A stretch of 27,251 bases of DNA from JBFGCM01 sp041581135. GTDB taxonomy: Bacteria; Actinomycetota; Acidimicrobiia; Spongiisociales; UBA5794. Made by a program: the position numbers and the translations under genes. Below, in pieces: positions 17,675-24,920 of this stretch; the stretch's first letter is position 1; each line of letters opens with the position of its first letter. The DNA lies in contig JBFGCM010000051.1 of the NCBI GenBank assembly GCA_041581135.1, positions 1-27,251 on the forward strand, in the 5' to 3' direction. The notes beneath the pieces were generated by a model. That model had not been told where the DNA came from and did no database searches. It saw nothing but the letters and a program-made list of their open reading frames with translations.

Positions 17675-18870
17675 TGCGACGCACATGGGCGCTCGCGATG
17701 GTGCTGTTCACCTTCGTCGCCCTGTTGCCCGGTATCGCTCCCGTTGCTGCTCACGATCTCGAAGGCGATCTCGCCGAGGTCAAGGACCGCATCGATGCCA
17801 CCGCCGCCCGCATCGAGGCGTCTGAGGCGGCGCAGACCGATGTCGCCGCATCGATCGTCGCCAGCCGTGACAACCTCAACGAGCTGCTCGCCGGGCTCGG
17901 CCGGCTGGAGGCCGAGCTCCTGTTGGTCACCACCGATCTCGAGGATCGTCAGCTTCATCTCGACCAGGTGCGCGACCAGCTCCGCGCCCACTACGACGCC
18001 ATCGCGTACACCCGCCAGCAGCTGGTGACCACGCGTGCATCGACCGTAGAGCTGACCAAAGAGATGTACATGAACGCCGGGGCCAGCATTCCCGACGTCG
18101 TCTTCACGGCAGAAGCCATCTCCGACGTGGTGCTGACGCTCACCTACCTCGATCTCATCGCCAGCCGCGACGAGGCATCCATCGCTCGGCTCGAGGCGTT
18201 GGAGTCCCAAGAGGTGCGTCAACAAGCCCTCATCGAGGAGCAGGAGATCGAGGTCGAGCTCCAGGTGGCCGAGCTGCAAACCGCCCAGGCGGAGCTGGAC
18301 GTGTTGGTCGCCGAGCTCGAGGCGCAACACACTCAGATCGAAGCCGTCATCGCCGAGCAGTCGAGTCTCCTCGCCGGCCTCGAAGCCGAGGAGCAGTTCT
18401 TCCGGGAAGAGCTCGACGGGCTGGAGGCCGAGCAGGCCGAGATCGAGCAGCTCATCGCCGAACGGCAGAGCGAGGGCGGCTCGGCGCCCGGGATACTCGT
18501 GCGCCCGGTTCCCGGTCCCATCACGTCCGGTTTCGGCTACCGGCTCCATCCCATCCTGGGGTACCAACGCCTGCATACGGGCGTCGACATGAGGGCGAGC
18601 TACGGCACCCCGATCGTCTCGGGCGCCGATGGCGTAGTCATCTACTCCGGGGCGCGGGGCGGATACGGCAACACGGTGATGGTCGACCATGGTGGTGGCA
18701 TGGTCACGTTGTACGCCCACCAGTCGTCGATCGCCGTTGCCAACGGGCAATCGGTGGCGGCGGGTCAGCTGGTCGGTTACGTCGGCAGTACGGGCCTGTC
18801 GACCGGGCCACATCTGCACTTCGAGGTGCGCATCAACGGCGCGCCGGTCGATCCCGCCCCGTATCTCTGA
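17674..18870 (+). CDS. Secreted coiled-coil M23 peptidase (EnvC-like), FtsEX partner
   Basis: This 398-residue protein has a signal peptide (MRRTWALAMV..., likely cleaved after PVAA near 26), a long coiled-coil region (about 28-265, rich in E, L, A and Q) and a C-terminal M23/LytM domain (about 278-398). The domain retains zinc and catalytic residues: H301-x3-D305 (LHTGVD), H349 (LYAH) and H380-x-H382 (HLHFE), so it may cleave peptidoglycan itself. E. coli EnvC has a degenerate LytM domain and acts only as an amidase activator. The architecture and coupling to ftsX indicate it is controlled by FtsEX; mycobacteria use the NlpC/P60 enzyme RipC in this position instead. Confidence 0.93.
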   Translation: MRRTWALAMVLFTFVALLPGIAPVAAHDLEGDLAEVKDRIDATAARIEASEAAQTDVAASIVASRDNLNELLAGLGRLEAELLLVTTDLEDRQLHLDQVRDQLRAHYDAIAYTRQQLVTTRASTVELTKEMYMNAGASIPDVVFTAEAISDVVLTLTYLDLIASRDEASIARLEALESQEVRQQALIEEQEIEVELQVAELQTAQAELDVLVAELEAQHTQIEAVIAEQSSLLAGLEAEEQFFREELDGLEAEQAEIEQLIAERQSEGGSAPGILVRPVPGPITSGFGYRLHPILGYQRLHTGVDMRASYGTPIVSGADGVVIYSGARGGYGNTVMVDHGGGMVTLYAHQSSIAVANGQSVAAGQLVGYVGSTGLSTGPHLHFEVRINGAPVDPAPYL

Positions 18871-18882
18871 TCAGGGCGCACG

Positions 18883-19374
18883 ATGGCGAAGAAGAAGAAG
18901 CAGCAGCAAGGGAAATCCGGCGACGGCAAGAAGGTCGTCGCCTCCAACCGCAAAGCCCGTCACGAGTTCTCCGTGGTCGACACCTACGAAGCGGGCATCG
19001 TGCTCACCGGCTCGGAGGTGAAGAGCCTGCGAGAGGGGCAAGTGGTGCTCAAGGACGCGTACGCGGTGGTCCGCGACGGTGAGGTCTGGCTGCACAGCAT
19101 GCACATCGCCCCGTACGCCTACGCCCGCGATGGTGGACACGATCCGGAACGGCGCCGCAAGCTGCTCCTGCACCGGCGCGAGATCAGCAAGCTCGTCGGC
19201 CGCATGAACGAACAAGGCCTGGCGCTCATTCCTCTGTCGGTGTACTTCACCCACGGGCTGGCCAAGGTGGAACTCGCCCTGGCCAAGGGCAAGAGGACCA
19301 TCGACAAGCGGGAGACCATCAAGCGGCGCACGCAGGACCGTGAGATGCAACGCGCCATGCGACGTCGCGCCTGA
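18883..19374 (+). CDS. smpB: SsrA-binding protein SmpB
   Basis: This 163-residue basic protein binds tmRNA and brings it to stalled ribosomes for trans-translation. The family core begins VASNRKARHEFSVVDTYEAG, continues with LTGSEVKSLREGQVVLKDAY and YARDGGHDPERRRKLLLH, and ends with a basic tail DKRETIKRRTQDREMQRAM that enters the decoding channel. A lysine-rich N-terminal extension (MAKKKKQQQGK) precedes the core. The ATG at 18883 follows AGGGCG. Its partner RNA gene ssrA lies about 5 kb downstream on the opposite strand. It is part of the compact ftsE-ftsX-M23-smpB group. Confidence 0.96.
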   Translation: MAKKKKQQQGKSGDGKKVVASNRKARHEFSVVDTYEAGIVLTGSEVKSLREGQVVLKDAYAVVRDGEVWLHSMHIAPYAYARDGGHDPERRRKLLLHRREISKLVGRMNEQGLALIPLSVYFTHGLAKVELALAKGKRTIDKRETIKRRTQDREMQRAMRRRA

Positions 19375-19377
19375 GAC

Positions 19378-20199
19378 ATGGACAGTGTGACGCTGGCTCT
19401 GGCGTCTGCTCCTGAGATCGACCGCCTGGTGTTCTCGGTCTTCGATGTGGCCCGGTCCCGGAGCGGCGACACGGTCGCCACGTTTGCGGACCAGATCGGA
19501 CGAGACGCGTTGTTCCTGTCGGTGGACATCGGTGGACCACTGCTCACGACTGGTCTCACCCGCCGCCAGATCCACCTGCGCTCTCGGTATGCGGTCCCCG
19601 ACGACATCGACCGGATGATCGACACGATGCAGGGGAGCGGACTCCTCGTCGCAGCCGGTGACCGCCTCCGGGCCGCCCCAGAGCTCGCCGAAGCCGTCAG
19701 CGCTCTGATCGAGGTGCGTAATCACGCAGCGCAAGAGCTGTGGGAGGGTCACGACGTCGGCTCCGCGTCACTTCCCGCCGCCCGGATCCTGGCTCAGCCG
19801 CCCCTCGTGGCCGACGGGCTCTTGGCCAGTCAGGTCGGGAAGGGCGAGCCGGCCGAGCCCTCTGCCCTGCTGGCCCACCGCCTCGTGATGATGCGGCTCC
19901 TGCGCAACGATGCCCATGCGGCGGCCTGGGCCGCCCACGGGCTGACCGCGGCGGACATGGTGCAGCTCACCCCACGCTGGCGGGGCGAGGCGCCCCGCCG
20001 GCCCGATCCCGACACCGTGGCGTCGCTCACCGCGCGTGGCCTGGTCGACGGTGACGAGCTGACCGCGGCCGGGCGCCGGCTCCGCGACGAGGTGGAGCGG
20101 CGCACCAATCAGGTGGCGGCACCGGCGTACGAGGTGCTGGGTGCTGACGAGCGAGCGGCGTGGCTGGCGGCACTGCGTGCCCTGCCGGGGGCGGGCTGA
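19378..20199 (+). CDS. SCO6745-like protein, putative winged-helix
   Basis: This 273-residue soluble protein resembles the actinobacterial SCO6745 group: the HAAAWAAHGLTAADMVQL segment, a GLVDGDELTAAGRRLRDEVE block like the wing of MarR-type helix-turn-helix proteins, and RTNQVAAPAYEVLG near the C-terminus. The function of the group is not established; DNA binding is only suggested. The ATG lies 3 nt after the smpB stop without a good ribosome site, which points to coupling with smpB. It converges on the EamA gene with a 2-bp gap between stop codons, leaving no room for a separate terminator. Confidence 0.7.
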   Translation: MDSVTLALASAPEIDRLVFSVFDVARSRSGDTVATFADQIGRDALFLSVDIGGPLLTTGLTRRQIHLRSRYAVPDDIDRMIDTMQGSGLLVAAGDRLRAAPELAEAVSALIEVRNHAAQELWEGHDVGSASLPAARILAQPPLVADGLLASQVGKGEPAEPSALLAHRLVMMRLLRNDAHAAAWAAHGLTAADMVQLTPRWRGEAPRRPDPDTVASLTARGLVDGDELTAAGRRLRDEVERRTNQVAAPAYEVLGADERAAWLAALRALPGAG

Positions 20200-20201
20200 C
20201 C

Positions 20202-21110
20202 TCAGCTCTGCGCTTCGACGTGCAGTCCGGATTCTCGGTCCCTCCGGTGGGCGGCCCGGTACCCGGCCTCGCGGCGAATGGTGATGGCCAGTGCCGCGAC
20301 CACGATGGCAATACCTGGGATCTGCCATCCCACGATCGACTCGTCCAGGACGAGGGCGGCACCGATGGTCGACAGCACCGGGACCCCGAGCGTCAGTAAC
20401 GACGTCGTCGAGAGGGTCACGCGAGAGTGCGCCCAATTGATGAGCAGGTGACCGGTGGCGGGGATCAGCAGCAGGAGCGCGATGCCCGGCCAGTGCTCGG
20501 TATCGGGCACCACGAGGCCTCCGGCGTCGATCATGGCGAACGGCAGAAGAACGACGCTGCCAACGATCCACACGAGCGTCTGGAATTCGAATGCGGGGAC
20601 GTGCTGGCGTGCCGACTTGGCGGCCATGTAGTAGGCGGCGAACAGCAGCATGGCCCCGAAGGCGAGGATGTCGCCTCGCGGGCTCCAGATCGGCTGGGTG
20701 GACGACCCGAACACGACGAGCGCGACACCTGCGGTGGCGATGACGGCGAGGCCGGCCAGGCCGGCGGTGAGGCGCTCCCCGAACCGCCTGATGCCAAATG
20801 CGAGGAGCACGATGGGTTGGAGCGCTCCGATAACGGTCGTGTTGGCCACCGTGGTTGCTTTGATCGCCACGAAGAACACAGCGAGTTCGAGGCTGATGGC
20901 GACACCGGCCGGTGCCGAGAGCCTGAGCTGTGCCCATGTGAGGCGGCGCCCTGAGAGGGTGAGGGCCATCCAGTACAGCGCGGCTCCGATGAGGACCCGC
21001 CAGAAAGCGAGCTGCACTCCGCCCAACTCGATGAGGCGGACGATGATGTTGCCGGTCGCCCAGAAGACGACGGCGGTGACGGCGGCCATGATGCCGGTTC
21101 GTGAGCTCAC
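20202..21110 (-). CDS. EamA/DMT-family transporter
   Basis: This membrane protein of about 302 residues has ten TM segments in two repeated EamA halves, as in drug/metabolite transporters. Motifs fit: GNIIVRL...FWRVLIGA in TM1-2, ATTVANTTVIGALQPIVLL in the first half and INWAHSRVTLSTTSLLTLGVP then GAALVLDESIVGWQIPG in the second. The substrate (amino acid, metabolite or drug efflux) cannot be assigned. The start is uncertain: GTG at 21110 or ATG at 21089, neither with a good ribosome site; the frame extends further upstream into the thioredoxin-like gene. It lies 52 bp downstream of that gene. Confidence 0.85.
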   Translation of the reverse strand: MSSRTGIMAAVTAVVFWATGNIIVRLIELGGVQLAFWRVLIGAALYWMALTLSGRRLTWAQLRLSAPAGVAISLELAVFFVAIKATTVANTTVIGALQPIVLLAFGIRRFGERLTAGLAGLAVIATAGVALVVFGSSTQPIWSPRGDILAFGAMLLFAAYYMAAKSARQHVPAFEFQTLVWIVGSVVLLPFAMIDAGGLVVPDTEHWPGIALLLLIPATGHLLINWAHSRVTLSTTSLLTLGVPVLSTIGAALVLDESIVGWQIPGIAIVVAALAITIRREAGYRAAHRRDRESGLHVEAQS

Positions 21111-21162
21111 CGGTGTCGTCCAATCGGTCGGTGATTCCGTGGCGGAGGAGGCTAGGCGGCGG

Positions 21163-22017
21163 TCACGTGCCTGCGGCGAGTTCTTCGAGTTGGGTGAAGA
21201 TGCTGTCGATCTGGCCCTCTTGGAGCAGGCCTCCGTGGTTGCCGAGGACCGTGCCGTCCTTGCCCACGAACACCCAGTACGGCACCGATCCCTGGTTGCC
21301 CAGGCTGAAGCTGATCGACGCATCGGGATCCATCAGCACCGGAGCTGCGAGTGCGATCTCGTCGAGCAGGAGGTCGTGGTCGCCCCGCGACGGGTCCTGG
21401 AACGTGCTGATGGTCACCAGCTCGGTGTTGGGGAATCGGTCTCGATTCTCCGGGTACCAGACCGTCAGGAACTCCAGGTCGGCCTGACAGTAGGGACACC
21501 AATGGGCGAACACGAGGTAGACGCGGGCAACACCGTCGTCGGCGCCGAAAGTGACCTGGTCACCGGTGTAGTACTCGCTCCCCGAGATGGTCGGCATGGT
21601 CGCCGGCAATGCGTTGGCCTCGCCGGGCTGCGATGTAGCCGACGGCGCCGACGAGCTGGGGGCGTCAGACCGGAGCGCCTCGATGGTGGCGAGGCGGTCC
21701 TGGACCGTGCCTATCTGTTCCTGGACCCCGGACACATCTTGTTGCACGGAAGCGACGTCATCCGTGAGCGAATCGACGGCCGCGCCGGAGTCGGTGACTG
21801 CTTCGGTGAGGAGCTCGACCGACTCGTTCAACTCGGCGATCGTGTCGTTGGCCGAGTTGAGAGCGATGGCGACCATGACCAGCCCGGCCACCGATGCTGC
21901 CAGGGCGAGGCCCACCACGAGGCCGACTCGCGTCTGCGGCGGTGATGGAGGCGACGGCGCAGGCTCCGCAGGCATTGACTCCGTCGGCGCGGGCGAGGGT
22001 GAGATGTCGGCGTCCAT
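21163..22017 (-). CDS. Membrane-anchored thioredoxin-like protein with coiled coil
   Basis: This 284-residue protein has a proline-rich cytoplasmic N-terminus (1-28), one TM helix (about 31-53), a predicted coiled coil (about 55-115, S/T/Q/D-rich heptads) and an extracytoplasmic thioredoxin/TlpA-like domain (about 140-284). The domain carries the redox motif WCPYC (C174 and C177) and a cis-proline (SVPYWVF, P246). It probably reduces or isomerises disulfides, or supplies reductant to another envelope protein; the coiled coil may make it oligomeric. No cytochrome c maturation genes are nearby, and the target is unknown. A TANNNT-like box lies 8 nt before the ATG with no ribosome site. Confidence 0.85.
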   Translation of the reverse strand: MDADISPSPAPTESMPAEPAPSPPSPPQTRVGLVVGLALAASVAGLVMVAIALNSANDTIAELNESVELLTEAVTDSGAAVDSLTDDVASVQQDVSGVQEQIGTVQDRLATIEALRSDAPSSSAPSATSQPGEANALPATMPTISGSEYYTGDQVTFGADDGVARVYLVFAHWCPYCQADLEFLTVWYPENRDRFPNTELVTISTFQDPSRGDHDLLLDEIALAAPVLMDPDASISFSLGNQGSVPYWVFVGKDGTVLGNHGGLLQEGQIDSIFTQLEELAAGT

Positions 22018-22025
22018 GTCCGTGC

Positions 22026-22031
22026 AGTATG
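22026..22031 (-). promoter_or_regulatory. -10-like box of the thioredoxin-like gene
   Basis: On the minus strand CATACT lies 8 nt before the ATG at 22017, with no Shine-Dalgarno sequence. This fits a leaderless transcript. The match to TANNNT is imperfect at the first base. Confidence 0.35.
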
Positions 22032-22128
22032 ACAGCGGGAGGAGGGTTGGCGAATCCTGTGGTCCGAAGTCGAACCGACGTGGTCGTCGATATCTGCACC
22101 CGCCGACGCAATTCGTCGATCGACGGTT

Positions 22129-23361
22129 TCACCGGGGTTGCTGCTGCTCTTCGTCTGGCGGCAGATGTCGTAGCGCATTCACCATCAGTGCCCATGCGAT
22201 GAGCATGCCAGCCGCCGCCGCCCAGTTGGCGACGCGGACGTTCGACGCCTCGGTGATCACGCCGCCGAGGAAAGCCCCCACCGGGACCACTCCCATTCCG
22301 ACCATGCGGAAGGTCGCCACTACCCGGCCGAGGAGGTGTTCCGGAGTGACGGCTTGGCGCAGCGCCCGGCCAGGCACGTTGAACACGACGATGGCGAAGC
22401 TGACCACGAAGAAGCTGATCCCCACCACCCACGCTGCCGGGGCGAGCGCGTTGGTGACGAAGCCGGTGACGAGTGCCGCCGGAAGACTGCGTAGGAGCCG
22501 ACTTCGGCCAACCACATCCACGAGCCGCCCTGCGATGAGCGACCCGACGATGCCCCCGACGGCGCCGACGCCGAGGACAACGCCATAGGTGGCTTCGGCG
22601 GCACGCAACTCGTCGACGATGAGAATCACGAACACACCAGATGCGGTCGTAGCAGCGAGGTTGGTCATGGCTACTGCTCCGGTGAGGCCGCGCAACAGTT
22701 CGTGCCCGAGGAGGAACCGGAACCCTTCGCCGATGTCGGCTCGGACACTCGAGGTCGCCGTTCTCGCTCCCTGCAGCGGACGCCGGACCGCCAGCAGCAA
22801 GGCGGCACCGACGACGAAGGTGGCGGCGTCCACGACGAACGGGAGCCCGGTGCTCACGCTGAACAGCACGGCCCCGAGCGTGACACCCGCCACCTGGTCC
22901 AGCACGGTGACAGCGGCGATCAGATGAGCGTTGGCGCGATCGAGCTGGTCGGGACGCACCAGCTGTGGGATCGCCGCCTGCGACGACGAGTCGACGATGA
23001 TCTCGCCACAGCCCAAGCCGAAGGCGACGACGTAGACCCACCAGATGGTGGCCTGCTCGGCTGCGATCAAGCCCACGAGGAGAGCGACCAGGGCCGCACG
23101 AGCGACCTGTCCCGCCACCATGAGCGTGCGGCGATTGCCGCGATCGACGATGACACCACCGATCGGCCCGAAGAGGAACCAGGGAAGCGTGGTGACGGCG
23201 ACCACCCCGCCGATGAGCCGAGCATCGTCCGTCAGGGCGAGGGCGAGAAGGGGCAAGGCACCGAGCCGGATGCCGTCTCCGAGGTTGGAGAACGCCGAGG
23301 CCGTCCAGAACCGCCAGTAGTCACCGCCCAGGGATCGAGGGGCTGCGGTATCGCTGGTCAC
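22129..23361 (-). CDS. MFS exporter (EntS-like)
   Basis: This 410-residue major facilitator protein has about twelve TM helices. The FLFGPIGGVIVDRGNRRTLM loop between TM2 and TM3 matches the MFS signature G-x-x-x-D-R-x-x-R-R, and the second half has the equivalent SLIAGRLVDVVGRSRLL. The N-terminus YWRFWTASAFSNLGDGIRLG is typical of the MFS_3/enterobactin-exporter-like group, many of which export drugs or siderophores. No biosynthetic genes adjoin it, so the substrate is open. GTG at 23361 is used; it has no ribosome site but a TAGCCT box 6 nt upstream. The TlpA-like and EamA genes follow on the same strand. Confidence 0.88.
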   Translation of the reverse strand: MTSDTAAPRSLGGDYWRFWTASAFSNLGDGIRLGALPLLALALTDDARLIGGVVAVTTLPWFLFGPIGGVIVDRGNRRTLMVAGQVARAALVALLVGLIAAEQATIWWVYVVAFGLGCGEIIVDSSSQAAIPQLVRPDQLDRANAHLIAAVTVLDQVAGVTLGAVLFSVSTGLPFVVDAATFVVGAALLLAVRRPLQGARTATSSVRADIGEGFRFLLGHELLRGLTGAVAMTNLAATTASGVFVILIVDELRAAEATYGVVLGVGAVGGIVGSLIAGRLVDVVGRSRLLRSLPAALVTGFVTNALAPAAWVVGISFFVVSFAIVVFNVPGRALRQAVTPEHLLGRVVATFRMVGMGVVPVGAFLGGVITEASNVRVANWAAAAGMLIAWALMVNALRHLPPDEEQQQPR

Positions 23362-23367
23362 GCGTCG

Positions 23368-23373
23368 AGGCTA
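23368..23373 (-). promoter_or_regulatory. -10-like box of the MFS gene
   Basis: TAGCCT (TANNNT) lies 6 nt before the GTG start on the minus strand, again without a ribosome site, suggesting a leaderless transcript. No clear -35 was found. Confidence 0.35.
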
Positions 23374-23577
23374 GGCGGAACGGCGGTTGAACCAGCTCCT
23401 GGCTGGAGGGCGTGGACGGGCCGGCGGTGGAGACCATGTGAAAGGAGTGTCGCCGAGACGGCCCCAACGGGAGAATGCTGCGCATCCTCCGCCTCCAGCA
23501 TTTGCGGCGGTGCCCGTCCGACTATCCCGATCCACAGCCGCCCCACACGGGACCGGGCAAACGTATACGCGATCGGG
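23374..23577. other. Intergenic region upstream of the MFS gene
   Basis: About 200 bp without a gene. It holds a perfect inverted repeat AATGCTG/CAGCATT near 23475-23500 with a ~15-nt loop, and a small CCAGC/GCTGG hairpin near 23394. Either could serve as a terminator for the upstream unrecognised gene. Confidence 0.3.
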
Positions 23578-24219
23578 TTAGATCGGGGTGCTCGTATCGG
23601 TCCGAAAATCCTTCAAGCGGATGAGCGCCGCCCGCCTGCCCTGCATACCCGCCCACCGCTGAACGCCCTTAGCTGGCGATTCGATCACTCGAGTCAGCAG
23701 GTCAAGGACCATGTCCACCGCATCTGATAGCCGCTCGAGTAGATACGTTGCATCTTGGCTCGACACGTGGGTTGGGTAATGCGGGTGTTCAACCGGCGAC
23801 ATCGGTTGGGGCCGATGATGCAGGAGCGCGCCTCGGTAGTCCGCGAGATCGATGAAGCCTTGTCGCCACGCAACTGGATCATCCGGAACATGGGTCGTGA
23901 TCTGGTGGGGGCGCACTTCATTCGCGTTATCTTCACCGACTAACTCCTTGAGGATCAGCAACAGGTGATGGACACAAGCTCGAGCCGCCACGAGGCCGAG
24001 TTTGGCTTCGTCTGATTCAAGACCCAACCAAGGGGCAAAATCCTCCTCCCTGGTACCCCGAAGCCTGGCTTCCATTGCGCGGTGTTCTTGGCGTATGGCC
24101 ATTCGGGCAGAGGTGTACCACTCATTCGGCGTAATGGAGAGTGAGGGGCTCAGGACCTGAGTCGACAAGGGAATAGTGATTGGGTCGACAACTTGGCCTT
24201 TGGGGATGTGGGTGTTCAT
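23578..24219 (-). CDS. Unrecognised 213-residue protein of lower GC
   Basis: I do not recognise this protein. It appears soluble and mostly helical, with no signal peptide or TM segment and no catalytic motif I can name. Recurring His residues (HHLLLILKELVG, DYRGALLHHRPQP, EHPHYPTHVSS) are notable. The local GC is clearly lower by eye (around 58%) than in neighbouring genes, and rare codons are more frequent, which suggests recent acquisition. The ATG at 24219 is preferred to an upstream ATG at 24261, because a TATGTT box lies 9 nt before 24219 and the extra residues would overlap the repeat region. It sits directly beyond the 3' end of ssrA, a common integration site for mobile elements, but no integrase is seen. 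Confidence 0.65.
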   Translation of the reverse strand: MNTHIPKGQVVDPITIPLSTQVLSPSLSITPNEWYTSARMAIRQEHRAMEARLRGTREEDFAPWLGLESDEAKLGLVAARACVHHLLLILKELVGEDNANEVRPHQITTHVPDDPVAWRQGFIDLADYRGALLHHRPQPMSPVEHPHYPTHVSSQDATYLLERLSDAVDMVLDLLTRVIESPAKGVQRWAGMQGRRAALIRLKDFRTDTSTPI

Positions 24220-24228
24220 GGCTTGCGG

Positions 24229-24234
24229 AACATA
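24229..24234 (-). promoter_or_regulatory. -10-like box of the unrecognised gene
   Basis: TATGTT (TANNNT) is 9 nt upstream of the ATG at 24219 on the minus strand. There is no ribosome site, so a leaderless or near-leaderless transcript is possible. Confidence 0.3.
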
Positions 24235-24286
24235 GTCGACGCGCGGGTCCTCGGCTCGCATCTGGCCGAGCCATGGACGGCGCCCA

Positions 24287-24440
24287 GTCCCGGCCGTTCC
24301 GCGGCGGACTCGAACGGCCCCGGAGGGGCGGGCCTTCCGTCGCGTTCGGCGAGCGACGAGCCGAACTTGGCAACGGCGGACTCGAACGATCAGCGCAACG
24401 GGCGTCAGCGAGCCTCCGTGGCTCGAACGGCCGCGCCGGA
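24287..24440 (-). repeat. Two-hairpin dispersed repeat, copy 2 with a partial extra unit (downstream of ssrA)
   Basis: Read on the minus strand, hairpin A (24425-24409, arms CGAGCC and GGCTCG) is followed after 42 nt by hairpin B (24366-24344, arms GTTCGGC and GCCGAAC). This matches copy 1 at 14305-14385. Hairpin B has a different 9-nt loop with the same stem. After hairpin B, a second CCCCTCCGGGGCCGTTCGAG start (down to about 24300) begins a truncated further unit. Hairpin A begins 30 nt after the ssrA 3' end. Confidence 0.7.
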
Positions 24441-24454
24441 GGCGACCAGCACGG

Positions 24455-24808
24455 TGGAGGTGCGGGGAGTCGAACCCCGGTCCTTTGAGGCGTCAGCGCC
24501 GGCATCTCCGAGCGCAGTCGACAGCGAGCGTTCGGAACCGGGGGACTCTGTCGACTAGTTTCCCTCGGCCCTATCCCGAATTGGTCTTACCGGATCGGTC
24601 CGGGAATCCCGACCCGCGCATCCTGCATTGCGATGCCCGGTTCCGGCGAGGCAGGAACCCCCCGGGCGGACAGGTTGCATTTAGTTATGCAGCCAGGGCG
24701 AAGTTGTCTTCGGCACCTATTGGTTGTTCCGGCTCTTTAACGAGGACTCCGGAGACCTCGGCTCGCTTCCGACGCATCAACCCTCAAAGTCGATACCGTT
24801 TCACCCCC
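24455..24808 (-). ncRNA. ssrA: tmRNA (SsrA RNA)
   Basis: tmRNA rescues stalled ribosomes: it acts first as alanyl-tRNA and then as a short mRNA. The 5' end GGGGGTG (24808-24802) pairs with CACCTCC near the 3' end (24462-24456), forming the acceptor stem; the discriminator A is at 24455. The T arm contains GGGGTTCGACTCCCC, and the 5' segment GTGAAACGGTATCGAC is typical. The tag frame is at 24714-24685. Only CC, not CCA, is encoded after the discriminator, so the terminal A would be added enzymatically. At about 354 nt it has the usual length. smpB, the protein partner, lies 5 kb away. Confidence 0.96.
24685..24714 (-). other. tmRNA proteolysis tag reading frame
   Basis: The frame GCC GAA GAC AAC TTC GCC CTG GCT GCA TAA gives the tag AEDNFALAA, with the usual LAA end that targets tagged proteins to ClpXP and related proteases. 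The resume codon is inferred to be GCC by alignment of the preceding ATAGGT with TTAGTC in E. coli. A second TAA follows one base later, out of frame. Confidence 0.85.
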
Positions 24809-24824
24809 ATGGTGAACACCGACC

Positions 24825-24830
24825 ATGGTA
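24825..24830 (-). promoter_or_regulatory. -10-like box upstream of ssrA
   Basis: TACCAT (TANNNT) on the minus strand would give a start about 10 nt before the mature 5' end, which RNase P would then trim. No convincing -35 is seen. Confidence 0.3.
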
Positions 24831-24876
24831 ACGCATGCCACTCATCGGTATTCCCGACCGTGTCACACCGGCGCGC

Positions 24877-24902
24877 CGGCGGGGGCCCGGAGGCCCCCGC
24901 CG
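24877..24902 (-). terminator. Strong GC hairpin after the surface-protein gene
   Basis: Perfect 11-nt arms (24877-24887 and 24892-24902) pair around a 4-nt loop, 18 nt downstream of the stop at 24921. There is no T-run, so it is a hairpin-type end as often seen in high-GC actinobacteria. It separates the large gene from ssrA on the same strand. Confidence 0.6.
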
Positions 24903-24920
24903 ACTCCGGTCTACGCACGA

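Noticed and set aside
24193..24558. Open frames across the ssrA 3' end and repeat (for example one containing VEVRGVEPRSF)
   Set aside because: Peptides of this kind are typical false translations of tRNA/tmRNA 3' ends; the RNA gene explains the sequence.
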